From Actinobacteria bacterium OV320 (GTDB lineage: Bacteria > Actinomycetota > Actinomycetes > Streptomycetales > Streptomycetaceae), in contig LJCX01000019.1 of NCBI GenBank assembly GCA_001298545.1, positions 328,582-392,581 on the forward strand: a stretch of DNA of 64,000 nucleotides, read 5' to 3'. Below are positions 25,167-33,167 of this stretch, one piece after another. The number at the start of each line of letters is the position of its first letter. The first letter of the stretch is position 1. The notes beneath the pieces were generated by a model that saw nothing but the letters and a program-made list of their open reading frames with translations, was not told the origin of the DNA and made no database searches. Position numbers and translations under genes: made by a program.

Positions 25167-26525
25167 TCAGCGGGTGCGCAGGCCCCGCGCCGTCAGGGCG
25201 AGGCTGATCTCCACCAGGTCGGCCGGACGGGACAGGGAACGGCCCGTCAACTGCTCGTAGCGGCGCAGTCGGTTGAGGACGGTGTTGCGGTGGCAGTACA
25301 GCCGCTCCCCCGCCCGCTGCGCGGAGCCGTCACACGCCAGCCAGGTGGCCAGGGTGTCCAGCAGGACGGCCTCGTCGGCGGGTTCCAGACCGCTCAGCGG
25401 GCCGAGCACCCGCTCGACCAGCGCCGCACCCAGGTCGGGGGTCGAGACCACCAGCGCGGCCGGGAGGTGCTCGGTCAGCCGGATCGTGCCGCCGGTGCGT
25501 GGGCACATGTCCAGCGCGATGTCCGCGAGGCGGCGGGCGTCCCCGACCGCGGCCAGCCCCGACACCGCCGTGCTCACCCCGGTCCGTGCGCTGCCCGAGG
25601 CCGGCGGGACGGCCGAGGTCGGCCCCTGTGAGCCGTCCCGACTCCCACCCCCGCTCCCGCTCCCGCTCCCGACCTCGCTCCCGACCTCGCTTCCGCCCTC
25701 GATCCCGCTCTCGTTCTCGCCCAGGAGGACGATGCCGTAGTCCGCCTCCACCCCCGTGTGCCAGTACACGCGCCTGCCCCGGCCGTGGGCGGCCCGCGCG
25801 CCTGCGGCGTCGGAAGGACAGCCGGCCGTGACCGCCACGACGACGTACCGGCCCTCTTCGGGGAGGTCCAGCGCCTGGGCCGTCTCGGGCAGGTCCGCGA
25901 TCCGGCTGGCGCCGTCGAGCAGGGCGCCGGCCAGCACCCGCAGCCGGTTCTCGCGCCGCCAGGCGAGCTGCCGCTCGACCTGCCGGTAGGCGTCCGCGAC
26001 GAGGGTGCAGTGCTCGTCGACGAAGTTCCACACGTCGGCGGCGATGTGCACGAGCAGCCGCACGTCCTCGGGAGCCGTGCGGCAGGTCTCCTCGATGAGG
26101 CCCTGCCACACCAGGGACCCGCCCAGCCGGAACGCGTGCAGCAGGGCGTCCAGCGGCAGGCCCTGCTCCGCGCGGGTGGCACCGATCTTCCACGAGCAAC
26201 GGCGGGCCGCGTCCCGGCTGCCGCGCGGGTCGATCAGCGAGGCCACGCTGTGCCGCAACGAGCGGTGCACCTCCTGCCAGATGGCGGCGGGGTCGCTCGT
26301 CACGGCCGCGCGGTAGGCGGGCTCCTGGTCCTGCAGCGCGGCCACCAGCCGGTCGGTGAGGTCGGGCAGGTCCGCCAGCAGCACCCGGGCGGCACGGTGC
26401 AGGACCCGGAGGGCGTCGGCGTCGATCAGCGACCGGACGTGCTGGGGATGCGGCCGGGGGCCGGGGGCAGCCGGTGCGCCGGCCGCGGGGCGGAAGACGG
26501 TCCGTGACCGTAGGGCCTGATGCAT
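25167..26525 (-). CDS. PucR/CdaR-type transcriptional regulator
   Basis: The product is 452 aa, starting at ATG 26525 behind GGGAGGA. The N-terminal two-thirds contain the helical sensory region of this family (about 30-200) and a GGDEF-like middle region. A Gly/Ser low-complexity insert of about 30 residues interrupts the middle (near 270-305). The C-terminus has the PucR helix-turn-helix: L-L-D-T-L-A-T-W-L, then H-R-N-T-V-L-N-R-L-R-R-Y-E-Q-L-T-G. The family controls amino acid, purine and carbon-source genes. Its target is unclear; the next gene on this strand is the mat-like operon, 332 bases away. Confidence 0.82.
   Translation of the reverse strand: MHQALRSRTVFRPAAGAPAAPGPRPHPQHVRSLIDADALRVLHRAARVLLADLPDLTDRLVAALQDQEPAYRAAVTSDPAAIWQEVHRSLRHSVASLIDPRGSRDAARRCSWKIGATRAEQGLPLDALLHAFRLGGSLVWQGLIEETCRTAPEDVRLLVHIAADVWNFVDEHCTLVADAYRQVERQLAWRRENRLRVLAGALLDGASRIADLPETAQALDLPEEGRYVVVAVTAGCPSDAAGARAAHGRGRRVYWHTGVEADYGIVLLGENESGIEGGSEVGSEVGSGSGSGGGSRDGSQGPTSAVPPASGSARTGVSTAVSGLAAVGDARRLADIALDMCPRTGGTIRLTEHLPAALVVSTPDLGAALVERVLGPLSGLEPADEAVLLDTLATWLACDGSAQRAGERLYCHRNTVLNRLRRYEQLTGRSLSRPADLVEISLALTARGLRTR
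25640..25730. repeat. Low-complexity repeats inside the PucR-type gene
   Basis: Runs of CTCCCG and of GACCTCGCTCCC-like units encode the E-V-G-S-E-V-G-S / G-S-G-S-G-S insert. They are absent from the rest of the gene. Confidence 0.75.
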
Positions 26526-26633
26526 CGCGGTCCTCCCCCGGGGCAGTGTCCAGCCGTCCGACTCGTCCTGCCACGAAGGATGGCATACCGTCCGGTCGGT
26601 CCCTAGGGGTGTGCACCATTGTTTTCTCTCCGG

Positions 26634-29600
26634 TCAACCCTCCTGTCCGGCCTTCTCGACCATGCGCACCAGTTCGACGCGGGAGCGGACGCCCAGCGTC
26701 GCGAAGACCTTTCGCAGGTGGTAGTCGACGGTTCGGGTGCTGACCGAGAGGGTCAGCGCCACCTCCCGGTTGGTGGCGCCCTCGGCGACGCACCGGGCGA
26801 TCCGCAGCTGCTGTGGTGTCAGTCCGTCCAGCCCCAGGCCCGGCCCCATCGCTCTCACACCGCCTCCCGGTGCCACGCCCCCCGCCCGCAGTTCGGCGCG
26901 GGCCTGGTCCGCCCAGGCGCGCGCGCCGCAGCGTTCGAACCCGACCAGGGCGGCGCCGAGACGGTCGCGGGCCTCGCTCAGCCGGCGGCGCCTGCGCAGC
27001 CACTTGCCGTGCAGAAGTTCGGTGCGGGCCCGTTCGAAGTCGCCGCCGGCGGCCACGTCGTGCAGGTCCAGCGCGCGACGGAACAGGGCGTCGGGCCGGT
27101 CGGCCGGAGCCAGCAGCGCACGACAGCGGGTCAGTTGGGCGGGGGCCTGCGGGTCGGCGCCGAATCCGGCCCACCGGGCGAACTCCTCGACGACCTCGGC
27201 GACGCCTTCGTCGGCCCGTCCGGTCGAGGCGGCGGCCTCCACGAAGCAGGGCACGGCGAGCATCCACACCGCGAAGTGCCCCCTGCGCGGCCCCGGGCGC
27301 ACGAGGGGACCGAGCCGGTCCGCGGCCTCCCGGGGGCGCCCGCGGGCGAGGTCGGCGCGGGCCGCCGCCCACTCCGCCAGCGTCGCGGCCTGGACCAGGC
27401 CGTGCCGGCGGGCGGTGGCCAGCGCGGTATCCACGTGGGCGGCGACCTCCTGCGGAGTGCCCTCGATCGACGCGGCGAGGGCGAGCACCGCGTGGTGGTG
27501 GGCGGCCGTGTTGCGCTGCCCCGTGCGGTGCGCGGCCCGCAGCCCCTCCTCCGCGTGGGTCCTGGCCAGCGTGTGCCGTCCGGCGCGCAGCTCGGCGTAG
27601 GCGAGGTACTCCCGGGCCCGCGCGAGGGCCACGGCGGTCCCGGGGGTACGGGCGGCGGCCAGGGCCCGCGCCCCGGCGCGGCGGGCCGCCGCCAGGTCGC
27701 CCAGCAACAGGGCGGCGGCGGCCGCGCGCAACGCCGTGTCCGGCTCGTCGGCGGCGGCCGCGTCCCCCGCATCACCCGCAGCCTCCGCGTCCACCACCAG
27801 CCGCCGCAGAGGCCCCGCCGCCTGCGCGAACTGCCCTTCGAGCAGGCGGCGGAGGCCGGTGCGATAGCCACGCAACACGGCACTGCCGCCTGCGCGGACC
27901 GGCACACCGTCGTACGCCGGATCGCCCGGGGACTCGGACCGGACCACCGAAAGGTCCCGGAACGGCCGGACGCCGGACAGGGGGCCGGTGCCCGGGCCAC
28001 CGTCCCCGCCACCCAGCAGGTGCGGCCTGCCCGGGGCATCACCACCTCCGGGCACCAGCAGGCGACCCGTGCCGTCACCCGGGCGCCCCGGCCGGTCCGC
28101 CGGTCGGCCCCCGAGGGGCCGGGGGCCGGGCCACGCGTCGGGGTCCGGGAGGCCGTTCTCGCCGTCGAGCGGTACGTGCGGGCGCCCCGAGGCGGCATCC
28201 GGGGCGTCGGCGCCGGTGCTCAGCAGGTGCAGGCAGCCCTGGGCGTCGCCCGCCGCCCAGGCGGCGTCCACTGCGGCCAGGAGGGCCGATTGGGCTTGCC
28301 GAGGGGACGACTCGGTCAGCAGGCGGGCCGCCAGGAGCAGGGACGCACGGGCCTCGTCGACCGGGCCGTCGTACAGGACCGTGGTGCCGCGGACCAGTTC
28401 GACGCGGCCGCGCAGCGCCGTGGGCGCCGCGCCGTCCCGGGCCCTGTCGAGCAACCGCAGGGCCCGGTGCGTGCGGCCGCCGAGCAGGGCCTGCTCGGCC
28501 GCGGCCGTGTACCACTCCGCACACCGCGTGCCGTCCTCGGCCAGTGCGGCGGCGTGGGCGTACGCCGCGCACCGCAGGCTCCGGGGATGCGTCCGGTCAC
28601 CGGCCGCCACGGCCAGTTCGGTCGCCGTCCCGCGACGGGGCACGGTGGCGGACCGGGCCCGGTGCAGCAGGGCGGGCAGCCTTGCGGCCCCCGCCTCCTC
28701 CAGGGCCCGGGCCAGCGCGCGGTGCGCGGCGCGGCGCCGCTCGGGCCGCGCCCCCGCGTACACCGCGCGGCGCAGCAGATCGCTGTGGAACCCGACCTCG
28801 CCGTCGGCCAGGACGAGCACCTCGGGAAGCGGATCGGGGGGAGGGACGGACCCCGTGCCGGGACGCGTGCCCCGCAGGTGCTCCGCTGCCCGCCGGGCGA
28901 GTGCCAGGCCGATCCGGGAGTCCTCCGTGTCGTCCGCGTCCCGTACGGCCGCCGCGACCGTCAGCAGCAGGTCCTCCTGCACGGGGGTGAACCCGGTCAG
29001 GAAGCCGCGGACCAGGCCGGTCAGGAGCTCGGCGTCGGCCGGCGGGCCCGGCAGCCTGCGGTGACCGCGGATCTGGGCGGGCGACAGCCGCCGGACCATG
29101 CCCAGCAGCAGGGCCGGACTGCCCTCGGCCGCGTCCACCAGGTCGTCGCGCACGGCCCGGTCGAGGGCCCCGCCCGTCGCCTCGTCCAGGAGCGCGGCCG
29201 CCTCCACCGGGGAGAGCGGGTCGACGCGGACCACCGGCAGCGCGGCGAACTCGCGGTCGACCGGGCGGTGTCCCGACACACTCAGCAGCACGCCCACCCG
29301 GCCGTTCCCGCGCAACTGCTCGGCGGCGCGCCCCACCGCGGCCCTGGTGGGGGCGTCCCACAGATGCGCGTCGTCGACGCACAGCAGCATCGGCCTGTCG
29401 GCGGAGGCGGCCCGCAGGGCGTCGAGGAGCGCAGCGCAGGGCTGCCCCGTGGCGGACCACGGGCCCACCGGTGCGCCGAGGGCTCGCAGCAGCGCGCGCA
29501 GACCCCCGAGGGGTACGGCCGACGCCACCCGGTCGGCCCGGACATCGACCACCGACGCGGCCGGGCAGGAACGGGCGACGCGGGCCAGGAACGCCGTGCG

Positions 29601-29669
29601 GCCGCAACCGGGTTCACCGGTCACCACCCGCACACCGCCGTCTTCGGCGGCGGTCGTCTGTCCGGTCAT
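26634..29669 (-). CDS. LAL-type LuxR regulator with AAA ATPase domain
   Basis: The product is 1011 aa. I start it at ATG 29669, since upstream codons of the same open frame are of non-coding character. The N-terminal ATPase has a P-loop G-E-P-G-C-G-R-T in which the usual Lys is Arg, and Walker B M-L-L-C-V-D-D-A-H. The middle is a long Ala/Arg-rich helical-repeat region. The C-terminus holds the LuxR helix-turn-helix (about 945-1000: L-T-P-Q-Q-L-R-I-A, G-A-T-N-R-E-V-A, V-S-T-R-T-V-D-Y-H-L). Such large regulators activate pathway genes. It is divergent from nothing; the cutinase lies upstream on the same strand. Confidence 0.85.
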   Translation of the reverse strand: MTGQTTAAEDGGVRVVTGEPGCGRTAFLARVARSCPAASVVDVRADRVASAVPLGGLRALLRALGAPVGPWSATGQPCAALLDALRAASADRPMLLCVDDAHLWDAPTRAAVGRAAEQLRGNGRVGVLLSVSGHRPVDREFAALPVVRVDPLSPVEAAALLDEATGGALDRAVRDDLVDAAEGSPALLLGMVRRLSPAQIRGHRRLPGPPADAELLTGLVRGFLTGFTPVQEDLLLTVAAAVRDADDTEDSRIGLALARRAAEHLRGTRPGTGSVPPPDPLPEVLVLADGEVGFHSDLLRRAVYAGARPERRRAAHRALARALEEAGAARLPALLHRARSATVPRRGTATELAVAAGDRTHPRSLRCAAYAHAAALAEDGTRCAEWYTAAAEQALLGGRTHRALRLLDRARDGAAPTALRGRVELVRGTTVLYDGPVDEARASLLLAARLLTESSPRQAQSALLAAVDAAWAAGDAQGCLHLLSTGADAPDAASGRPHVPLDGENGLPDPDAWPGPRPLGGRPADRPGRPGDGTGRLLVPGGGDAPGRPHLLGGGDGGPGTGPLSGVRPFRDLSVVRSESPGDPAYDGVPVRAGGSAVLRGYRTGLRRLLEGQFAQAAGPLRRLVVDAEAAGDAGDAAAADEPDTALRAAAAALLLGDLAAARRAGARALAAARTPGTAVALARAREYLAYAELRAGRHTLARTHAEEGLRAAHRTGQRNTAAHHHAVLALAASIEGTPQEVAAHVDTALATARRHGLVQAATLAEWAAARADLARGRPREAADRLGPLVRPGPRRGHFAVWMLAVPCFVEAAASTGRADEGVAEVVEEFARWAGFGADPQAPAQLTRCRALLAPADRPDALFRRALDLHDVAAGGDFERARTELLHGKWLRRRRRLSEARDRLGAALVGFERCGARAWADQARAELRAGGVAPGGGVRAMGPGLGLDGLTPQQLRIARCVAEGATNREVALTLSVSTRTVDYHLRKVFATLGVRSRVELVRMVEKAGQEG

Positions 29670-29678
29670 TCCCGTGAC

Positions 29679-29694
29679 GTTACGTACGGGTAAC
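29679..29694. promoter_or_regulatory. Small palindrome upstream of the LAL regulator
   Basis: GTTACGTACGGGTAAC has 5-bp arms and ends nine bases before the ATG. It may be an operator or part of the promoter. There is no good ribosome-binding site here. Confidence 0.35.
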
Positions 29695-29887
29695 GGGCGG
29701 TGGAAGCCGTGCGACCGCGCGGGCGACGACGCCGATGCGGGCCGTTCGGGGCCTGTCACCAGTGGGTTCGTGTGCGACGGGCCCGGCAGACCTTGTGCCG
29801 GGTCCCAACGGCCGCCGCCGCGCCGCGTGCACGGGCACAGCGACGGCGACGGCGACGGCGGCAGCGACCCCGTTCTCCTCACCTGGC

Positions 29888-30820
29888 TCAGGACGTGTGC
29901 GGGCAGTTGCCCCGGTACTCGTCGATCGTCGTGCTCGGCTGCGGGAGCGGGCACAGGAACTGCTCGTAGCGCGTGTCGTTGTCGACGAAGCGCTTCAGCC
30001 ACGAGATGCCGTACTTCGCGATCGTCGTGTTCGACGAGTTCGGGGTGAAGTGGGTGGCGTTGTTCAGCTCCAGATAGGCGCGGTCCAGGGAGGACGGCAA
30101 GCTGGAGTAGAACGGCTCGGCATGGCTGGCGACGGGGGCGACCGTGTCGCCGTCGGCGCCGACGATCAGCGTGGGGGTGCCGACCTCGGGCCAGGACTTG
30201 TCGAGGTTCCACGGCGTGAGCGGGATCGCGGCCTGGAGCGAGGGCCGCGCCTTGGCGGCCTCCAGGCTGCCGCCGCCGCCCATCGAGTGGCCCATGACGC
30301 CGAGCCGGCTGCCGTCGACGCGGGTACGCACGGAGCTGACCTGGGTGAGGTGGTCCAGGGCGGCGAGCAGTTGACGGCCTCGGGAGTCGGGCTGGTCCAG
30401 CGTGGTGAGGGTGTCGATGGTGAAGACGACGAAGCCCTGGGACGCCAGCCGCGGGCCCAGCCAGGCGATGGAGGACTGGGTGGCGGTGTAACCGGGCGAG
30501 ACGGCGATCGCGCCGAAGGTGCCGTCGCCGGTGCTGGTCGGGTAGTAGATCGTGCCGCCGCCGAAGCCGGTCACGGCGAGCGAGGAGACGGTGGTCTGGG
30601 AGACCGCGTAGGGGCCGCGTGCCGCCTCGATGCTCGCGGTGGTCGGCGCCGGGCCCCGCTCGTAGGGGTTGTCCGCCGCCTGCGCGCCGGGGCCGCTGAG
30701 CGTGGTGAGGCCGACGACGGCGGCGACCGCGGTCGCGAGCCGGGCGAGCTGTCCGGACCTGCGGTGGGGGGAGCCGGTGGAGGCGTGGTGGGCCGCACCG
30801 GTGCGCATGTGATCCTGCAC
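29888..30820 (-). CDS. Secreted cutinase / polyester hydrolase (TfCut2-LCC type)
   Basis: The product is 310 aa, starting at GTG 30820 (AGAGGA nine bases upstream; ATG 30808 is an alternative). A signal peptide probably ends near A-Q-A (46-48). The mature part reads like actinobacterial cutinases from N-P-Y-E-R-G-P onward. Catalytic Ser179 lies in G-H-S-M-G, Asp225 precedes T-V-A-P-V, and His257 lies in A-T-H-F. Oxyanion residues Tyr111 and Met180 and the wobbling Trp204 are present. Cys290 and Cys306 should form the C-terminal disulfide. It should cleave cutin-like polyesters and short-chain esters outside the cell; PET activity is possible but unproven. Confidence 0.93.
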   Translation of the reverse strand: MQDHMRTGAAHHASTGSPHRRSGQLARLATAVAAVVGLTTLSGPGAQAADNPYERGPAPTTASIEAARGPYAVSQTTVSSLAVTGFGGGTIYYPTSTGDGTFGAIAVSPGYTATQSSIAWLGPRLASQGFVVFTIDTLTTLDQPDSRGRQLLAALDHLTQVSSVRTRVDGSRLGVMGHSMGGGGSLEAAKARPSLQAAIPLTPWNLDKSWPEVGTPTLIVGADGDTVAPVASHAEPFYSSLPSSLDRAYLELNNATHFTPNSSNTTIAKYGISWLKRFVDNDTRYEQFLCPLPQPSTTIDEYRGNCPHTS

Positions 30821-31058
30821 GAGGAGTCGTCCTCTCGGTCGGGCGGGCCGCGGGGGGCGCCGCCGCTGGGATGGCGGTGCCACTGTCGGGGCGGGACCGG
30901 TGCGTGGGGATCGGCGAAGTCACCGGTCTCAGGGCTTTCCACCGGAGGAAACCGGGGAGACGGCGCCCCGGTGCGGCCCGTGTCGCCGGCCGGGACGCCT
31001 ATCGTCGGCGGGGAGCACACGGGGTGCGTCGTAGGGACGAGGGCGGGAGCGTCGGACG

Positions 31059-33017
31059 ATGAACGAGGAGCCTCCGGCCCCGCGGGAGGCCGCCGCGACA
31101 CTGCGGTCCCTGCTGGCCTTCGAGGACGGCAACGCGGTGCGGCTGCTGTACGCGCCCGCCGCGCCCGACACCGTCGTCCGGCGGATCGCCGTCGGCCTGG
31201 ACGACCTCGACGATCCCGATGGCCTCCGCAATCTCGAAGGCCTCGGCGACCTCGACATCCCGCACGGCCTCGACGAGCCGGACGACCTCGGGCGGGGTCA
31301 GGGACCGGGATCGAGCCCGCGGCCGGGGCCGAGCCCGGGACCAGGACCTGCTCCGGGACCCGGATCAGGATCGGGATCGGGATCGGGCCCAGATCCGGAA
31401 TCGGGATCGGGATCGGGACCGGCCCCTGGATCGGCCGTTGGTCCTGGATCGGCATCTGGACCGGGACCGAAGCCGGGTCCGGATCCGGGTCCGGATCCAG
31501 GTCCGGGGCATCCGGCGGCTGGCGGCGTCCTGCTGCTGGCCGTGGGCGCCGCGCCGGACGCCGGTACCGTGCGCGAGGCCGCCCGGCGGGGTGCCTGTGC
31601 CGTCGTGCTGGGCGATACCGGCGAGGAGGTCACGGGCCAGGGGGTCACCGGTCCGGTGCAGGCGGCCCGGGAGACCGGCGTCGCCCTGCTCGCCCGTGCC
31701 GAGGGCACCGGCTGGGCCGAGGCCGCCGCGCTGTTGCGGTCGGCGCTCTCCTACGTCCGGGCCGGTCGGGCCGACGACGCCGGGGCGCTCCGGGGCCCGG
31801 AGACGGCGCCCTCCCTCGCGGTCCTGGCGGCGCGGGTCGCGGCGGACGTGAAGGGGTCGATCACCATCGAGGACACCCGGTTGCGGGTCCTGGCCCACTC
31901 CGCCACCGGCCCCGGCGCCGACCCCCTGCGCCGGACCGTCATCCTCGGCGGCCGGGTGCCCGACTGGCGGGTCGCCGAGCTGCGGCGCAGCGGTCTGCTG
32001 CGCGCCCTGTGGACCTCCGAGGACGTCATCCACCGGCCCGCCGACGGCGACAACCCGGAGCGGCTGGTCGTCGCCGTGCGCAGCGGGCGGGAGGTTCTCG
32101 GTTCGATCTGGGCCGCCGCGGACGGCGCCGCCCTGGCCCCGGACGCCGCCCGCCATCTGCGTACGGCCGCCGGGCTCGCCGCTCCGCTGCTGGTGCGCGA
32201 GCGGCTGAGCGAGAGCGGTACGGCCCACCGCCGGGAGGCCGCGCTGCGCGGTCTGCTGCACGGTCTCGGGGACCGGCGTACGCACGCCTGGTCGCTGGGG
32301 CTGTCCCCGGACGCGCCGTGCGCGGTGGTGGTGGCCGAACGGCGGCCGGGCGCGCGGGCCGACGACCGGGCCCTGGACGTCCTCGCCCTGGAGATCTCCG
32401 CGCACCGGCCCGGCACCGGGATCCTGCGGGGCGGCGACCGCCTGGCGCTGTTCCTCACCGGGGGTGCCGCCGCGGCGGACCATGCGGGGGCCGTGCTCGG
32501 CGTCGTGCGCGAACTGGACGCGGTCGTCTCGTCGTTGCCGGGTGCGCCGGCGGTGTGGCTGGGCGTCGGCCCGGTCGTCACCCCGGAGCGGGCCGACCTG
32601 TCGTACGGGCGGGCCGGGCTCGTCGTCCGGGCGTTGCGGGAGCGGGAGGCCAGGGCGTCGGCCGCCGGGCGGCCCCGGCCCCCGCGGTATGCCGACGCGG
32701 CCGGTGCGGGCGCGGCGTTGGAGGTGCTGCGGATCCTGGACGCGGCGCGTCCGGTGTGGGAGTCCGGCAGCGGGCCGGTCCACGACCTGATCCGCGCGGA
32801 CCTCGCGGCGGGCGGCGAGCTGGTACGCACCCTGGCGGCCTGGTTCGACGCCGGGGGCGACGTCCCCGAGGCGGCGCGACGCCTGGTCGTGCATGCCAAC
32901 ACGCTCCGTTACCGGCTGGGCCGGGTCCGGGAGCGGTACGGCGTGGACCTCGACGATCCCGACGCCCGGCTGCTGCTGACCCTCGCGGCCCGGCTGGTCC
33001 CGCCCGAGGAATCCTGA
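31059..33017 (+). CDS. PucR/CdaR-type regulator with Gly/Pro/Ser-rich insert
   Basis: The product is 652 aa, starting at ATG 31059. Residues 1-60 and 150-240 form the PucR-type N-terminal domain, split by a 75-residue Gly/Pro/Ser/Asp insert (about 80-155). A GAF-like segment follows (about 250-380), then a GGDEF-like region and the C-terminal PucR helix-turn-helix with A-A-R-R-L-V-V-H-A-N-T-L-R-Y-R-L-G-R-V. It faces the decarboxylase gene 150 bases downstream on the same strand, whose promoter region has two inverted repeats, so it may regulate that gene. It diverges from the cutinase. Confidence 0.83.
   Translation: MNEEPPAPREAAATLRSLLAFEDGNAVRLLYAPAAPDTVVRRIAVGLDDLDDPDGLRNLEGLGDLDIPHGLDEPDDLGRGQGPGSSPRPGPSPGPGPAPGPGSGSGSGSGPDPESGSGSGPAPGSAVGPGSASGPGPKPGPDPGPDPGPGHPAAGGVLLLAVGAAPDAGTVREAARRGACAVVLGDTGEEVTGQGVTGPVQAARETGVALLARAEGTGWAEAAALLRSALSYVRAGRADDAGALRGPETAPSLAVLAARVAADVKGSITIEDTRLRVLAHSATGPGADPLRRTVILGGRVPDWRVAELRRSGLLRALWTSEDVIHRPADGDNPERLVVAVRSGREVLGSIWAAADGAALAPDAARHLRTAAGLAAPLLVRERLSESGTAHRREAALRGLLHGLGDRRTHAWSLGLSPDAPCAVVVAERRPGARADDRALDVLALEISAHRPGTGILRGGDRLALFLTGGAAAADHAGAVLGVVRELDAVVSSLPGAPAVWLGVGPVVTPERADLSYGRAGLVVRALREREARASAAGRPRPPRYADAAGAGAALEVLRILDAARPVWESGSGPVHDLIRADLAAGGELVRTLAAWFDAGGDVPEAARRLVVHANTLRYRLGRVRERYGVDLDDPDARLLLTLAARLVPPEES
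31310..31515. repeat. Low-complexity repeats inside the second PucR-type gene
   Basis: Tandem GGATCG, GGGACC and GGTCCGGATCC-like hexamers and dodecamers encode alternating G-P, G-S and P-D-P-G runs. The array lies wholly inside the coding frame and keeps it open. Confidence 0.85.
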
Positions 33018-33066
33018 GCGCCCGAGTGCCGGATGCGGTCTGTCCGATGACACAAAGGTTCCGCTT

Positions 33067-33140
33067 GTCTTTGGCCCGCTCCCCAAAGACGTGTCGCCGG
33101 CACGGGAGGAATCTGGAAGTGTCACCCGACCGCGTGACAC
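33067..33140 (+). promoter_or_regulatory. Two inverted repeats upstream of the decarboxylase
   Basis: GTCTTTGG / CCAAAGAC (33067-33074 and 33083-33090) and GTGTCAC / GTGACAC (33119-33125 and 33134-33140) both have 8-base spacers. The spacing fits dimeric regulator sites rather than terminators. The next start is at 33168. Confidence 0.5.
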
Positions 33141-33167
33141 CCTTCCTCGCCCGAAGGAGACGAGCAC

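Noticed and set aside
26619..29693. A 1024-codon open frame on the plus strand, antisense to the LAL regulator
   Set aside because: Its composition is Gly/Arg/Gln-rich without hydrophobic patterning, and the minus strand holds a complete LuxR-type protein. It is a by-product of high GC.
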